Shown: positions 5,967-7,422 of the stretch, piece by piece
Numbering within the stretch: the stretch's first letter is position 1
Layout: each line of letters opens with the position of its first letter
Assembly (NCBI GenBank): GCA_030590715.1
Contig: JAUVCU010000070.1
Coordinates: forward strand, 1 to 7,422
Direction of reading: 5' to 3'
Origin: Lentisphaeria bacterium
GTDB lineage: Bacteria; Verrucomicrobiota; Lentisphaeria; Victivallales; JAUVCU01
DNA length: 7,422 bases
The notes under the pieces: generated by a model
Told to the model about the DNA's origin: nothing
Databases searched by the model: none
Seen by the model: the letters and a program-made list of their open reading frames with translations, nothing else
Position numbers and translations under genes: made by a program

Positions 5967-6731
5967 CTAATTTTTTTCAAGCAGGTGCTCGTAAATCATT
6001 TTTACAGCATCTGTTTTCGGTAATGTTTCATATATGACAGAAAGGTAGGATTTTTCTTTTACAACCTTTTTGGAATGGGAAAAGTGCAGGTCGTTCACCC
6101 ACGCCATCTGCAGAAGCTTAAAATCATTAAGTGATTTCAGAGATCTATAATCTATAGTTTCCGACCGCAATATACATTCAATAACAGAATCGCTTACAAA
6201 ATCATTATCCGGCAGATTTAATCCGATAGTCTCGTTCGTCTCGTCACTTTTATAGTAATCTGTAACAACTTTTAAAATATCCAGTTTATCTGCATCTCTC
6301 AACATCTTACTTAAATGCAATAGCTCTTTATTGTCGCAAGCAGGTAGATTTTTCAGGTTGTGATAAGCAATAGCCGATAAGATCATTTTCCTATCTGAAA
6401 CTTCAATGTTTTTGAACACATTAAGCTTTTTTATCACAGAGATTCCGAGGCCTGCATGATTTACTGATTTACTATCCGAGAATGTCCGGTATGTAGAATA
6501 CTGTTCGAACCTTCCAATATCGTGGAACAATCCCATCAATTCGACCAGATACAGCTTTCCGTCATCCATTTTTTCAGATCGGGCAATATCCATGACGTGA
6601 TCTCTCACTCTGAGCGAATGTTCTATTTTGAGAATGATATTTCTATCGTGTTCGTATTGGTCTGTCAAAAATGAATCAGTATAAGAATGATACCAATCGC
6701 GGAGTTCCGATAAAAGTTCTGCAGTAAGCAC
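5967..6731 (-). CDS. HD-domain metal-dependent phosphohydrolase
   Basis: 254 residues. HD-superfamily signatures run in order: IEHSLRVRDH with H38, GLFHDIGRFEQY with H70-D71, NHA with H92, AYHNLK with H124, and LRDADKLDIL with D146. These supply the usual two-metal ligands. HD proteins hydrolyse phosphoester bonds of nucleotides or related substrates; the substrate is not visible here and no partner domain is fused. The start is GTG at 6731 with AGGA (6738-6741) 6 bases upstream. That site lies inside the last codons of the MTHFR-like gene, whose stop is 1 bp away, so translation is probably coupled. No link between one-carbon metabolism and the HD protein is known to me. The gene ends one base from the phoH-like stop on the other strand, so its transcript must end inside the neighbour or overlap it. 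Confidence 0.9.
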   Translation of the reverse strand: MLTAELLSELRDWYHSYTDSFLTDQYEHDRNIILKIEHSLRVRDHVMDIARSEKMDDGKLYLVELMGLFHDIGRFEQYSTYRTFSDSKSVNHAGLGISVIKKLNVFKNIEVSDRKMILSAIAYHNLKNLPACDNKELLHLSKMLRDADKLDILKVVTDYYKSDETNETIGLNLPDNDFVSDSVIECILRSETIDYRSLKSLNDFKLLQMAWVNDLHFSHSKKVVKEKSYLSVIYETLPKTDAVKMIYEHLLEKN

Positions 6732-6732
6732 G

Positions 6733-7422
6733 TTATTTCCTATTTGAAGCAGGCTCTATATATTCGTCTTCTATAATATGAGTCTCATTTAACCAGTTAG
6801 CACGCCTCATCCTCAAAAGGTGAACGCAGGTCGTGCTGTCAAGCTCACATTCACCACCTGGCTTAGATCCGCCACACGGTCCATTAGACAACATTTTAGG
6901 ACATGCATCCATACAGACATAATGCGTTTTTTTCAGCTGAGTCATATCGCATGAGCTACAACCGGTCAAAACCTGCTTTAGAAGACTTTGCGCATTTGGA
7001 TAATTATCCAGCTTATCCAAAATCATTTTTGAAAAGTTGTACTTGGTTTTTTCAAGTTTACCACAGTCAGACAATCTCGTATTATTCTTTTTAGCTTCAT
7101 CACTATAATGAGCCTCGGAAAACAAGTTGTTGAACATATAGAATCGAAAAGGATATGGAGCCATATCTGCTCGCGCAAGATAATCTTCATATGCCATCTT
7201 CCACTCTCTGAATGTGGTAAACTCTTCAAAAGCCTCCGCAATACGACGAGAAGCTATTTTGATGTGGGATTTTGATTTCAATCCTGAAATCTGTATTCCG
7301 CTGTAACCGAGAAGCCTGCATCCTGCAGCTTGAAGCTGAAGGCGTCGCCATTGCGCTGACTCAAACTGCATACGCGAAAACTGAGCTTCCTTTACCAGAA
7401 TAGCCTGAAAGTCGGGCGAAGT
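6733..7422 (-). CDS. Methylenetetrahydrofolate reductase-like protein with MetV-type cysteine-rich C-terminus (5' end outside window)
   Basis: At least 229 codons; the frame is open to base 7422, so the first ATG seen (7371) is internal. The upstream part (DFQAILVKEAQFSR, then AAGCRLLGYSGIQISGL) looks like the end of a MetF-type TIM barrel. The C-terminus carries a cysteine cluster. Numbered from the ATG at 7371, it is C138-x2-C141, C153-x3-C157-P, NGPCGG with C166, then C175 and C182. CPKxLxNGPCGG with GGECE is the signature of the MTHFR C-terminal (MetV-like) domain, thought to bind an iron-sulfur cluster or zinc in anaerobes. The family works in the methyl branch of one-carbon metabolism, reducing methylene-tetrahydrofolate or supporting the reductase. 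The stop (TAA at 6733-6735) is 1 bp from the HD gene start. Domain identity is good; whether this is an active fused reductase or an accessory subunit needs the missing 5' part. Confidence 0.85.
   Translation of the reverse strand, partial: TSPDFQAILVKEAQFSRMQFESAQWRRLQLQAAGCRLLGYSGIQISGLKSKSHIKIASRRIAEAFEEFTTFREWKMAYEDYLARADMAPYPFRFYMFNNLFSEAHYSDEAKKNNTRLSDCGKLEKTKYNFSKMILDKLDNYPNAQSLLKQVLTGCSSCDMTQLKKTHYVCMDACPKMLSNGPCGGSKPGGECELDSTTCVHLLRMRRANWLNETHIIEDEYIEPASNRK
6738..6741 (-). promoter_or_regulatory. Ribosome-binding site of the HD gene, inside the MTHFR-like 3' end
   Basis: AGGA on the minus strand is 6 bases before the GTG at 6731 and lies within the last two sense codons of the upstream gene. 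It supports the GTG start and suggests translational coupling. Confidence 0.6.

Overview
The window is chromosome-like, densely coding and AT-leaning, and seven genes can be supported. The organism is probably a Gram-negative bacterium, because it carries several lipopolysaccharide (LPS) kinase-like proteins and glycan glycosyltransferases. The methylenetetrahydrofolate reductase-type protein with a cysteine-rich MetV-like C-terminus suggests an anaerobe with one-carbon metabolism, such as a sulfate reducer of the Desulfobacterota. That taxonomic guess is inference and is weak.

Left part (1-4492, all on the minus strand): a surface-glycan locus. In transcription order it holds kinase A (WaaP/InaA-type fold, with an odd C-terminal half), a GT4-type glycosyltransferase, kinase B and kinase C (both WaaP/InaA-type). 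A 141-bp gap with a strong inverted repeat follows, then the first 180 codons of a DPM1/ArnC-like GT2 glycosyltransferase that runs off the left edge. Kinase A to kinase C are packed with an 18-bp gap, an 11-bp overlap and a 4-bp ATGA overlap, so they are very likely one operon. The likely joint task is building and phosphorylating the LPS core or another lipid-linked surface glycan. The sugars and positions modified cannot be read from the sequence.

Middle (4493-5965): a 147-bp divergent intergenic region carries a minus-strand extended -10 (TGATATAAT) for the kinase operon, plus a weak candidate promoter and an inverted repeat ahead of a plus-strand PIN-PhoH ATPase gene. The minus-strand promoter implies that the first possible start codon of kinase A is not transcribed. 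A TTG at 4444, with a good ribosome-binding site, is therefore preferred.

Right part (5967-7422, minus strand): an HD-domain phosphohydrolase with a GTG start lies 1 bp downstream of the 3' part of the MetF/MetV-like gene, whose 5' end is outside the window. The HD gene and the phoH-like gene meet tail to tail with one base between their stop codons, leaving no room for a separate terminator.

No tRNA, rRNA, CRISPR array, insertion sequence or origin was seen. No stretch longer than 300 bp lacks a gene. The most interesting items are the three divergent LPS-type kinases nested with one GT4 enzyme, and the apparent second, degenerate kinase-like module at the C-terminus of kinase A.
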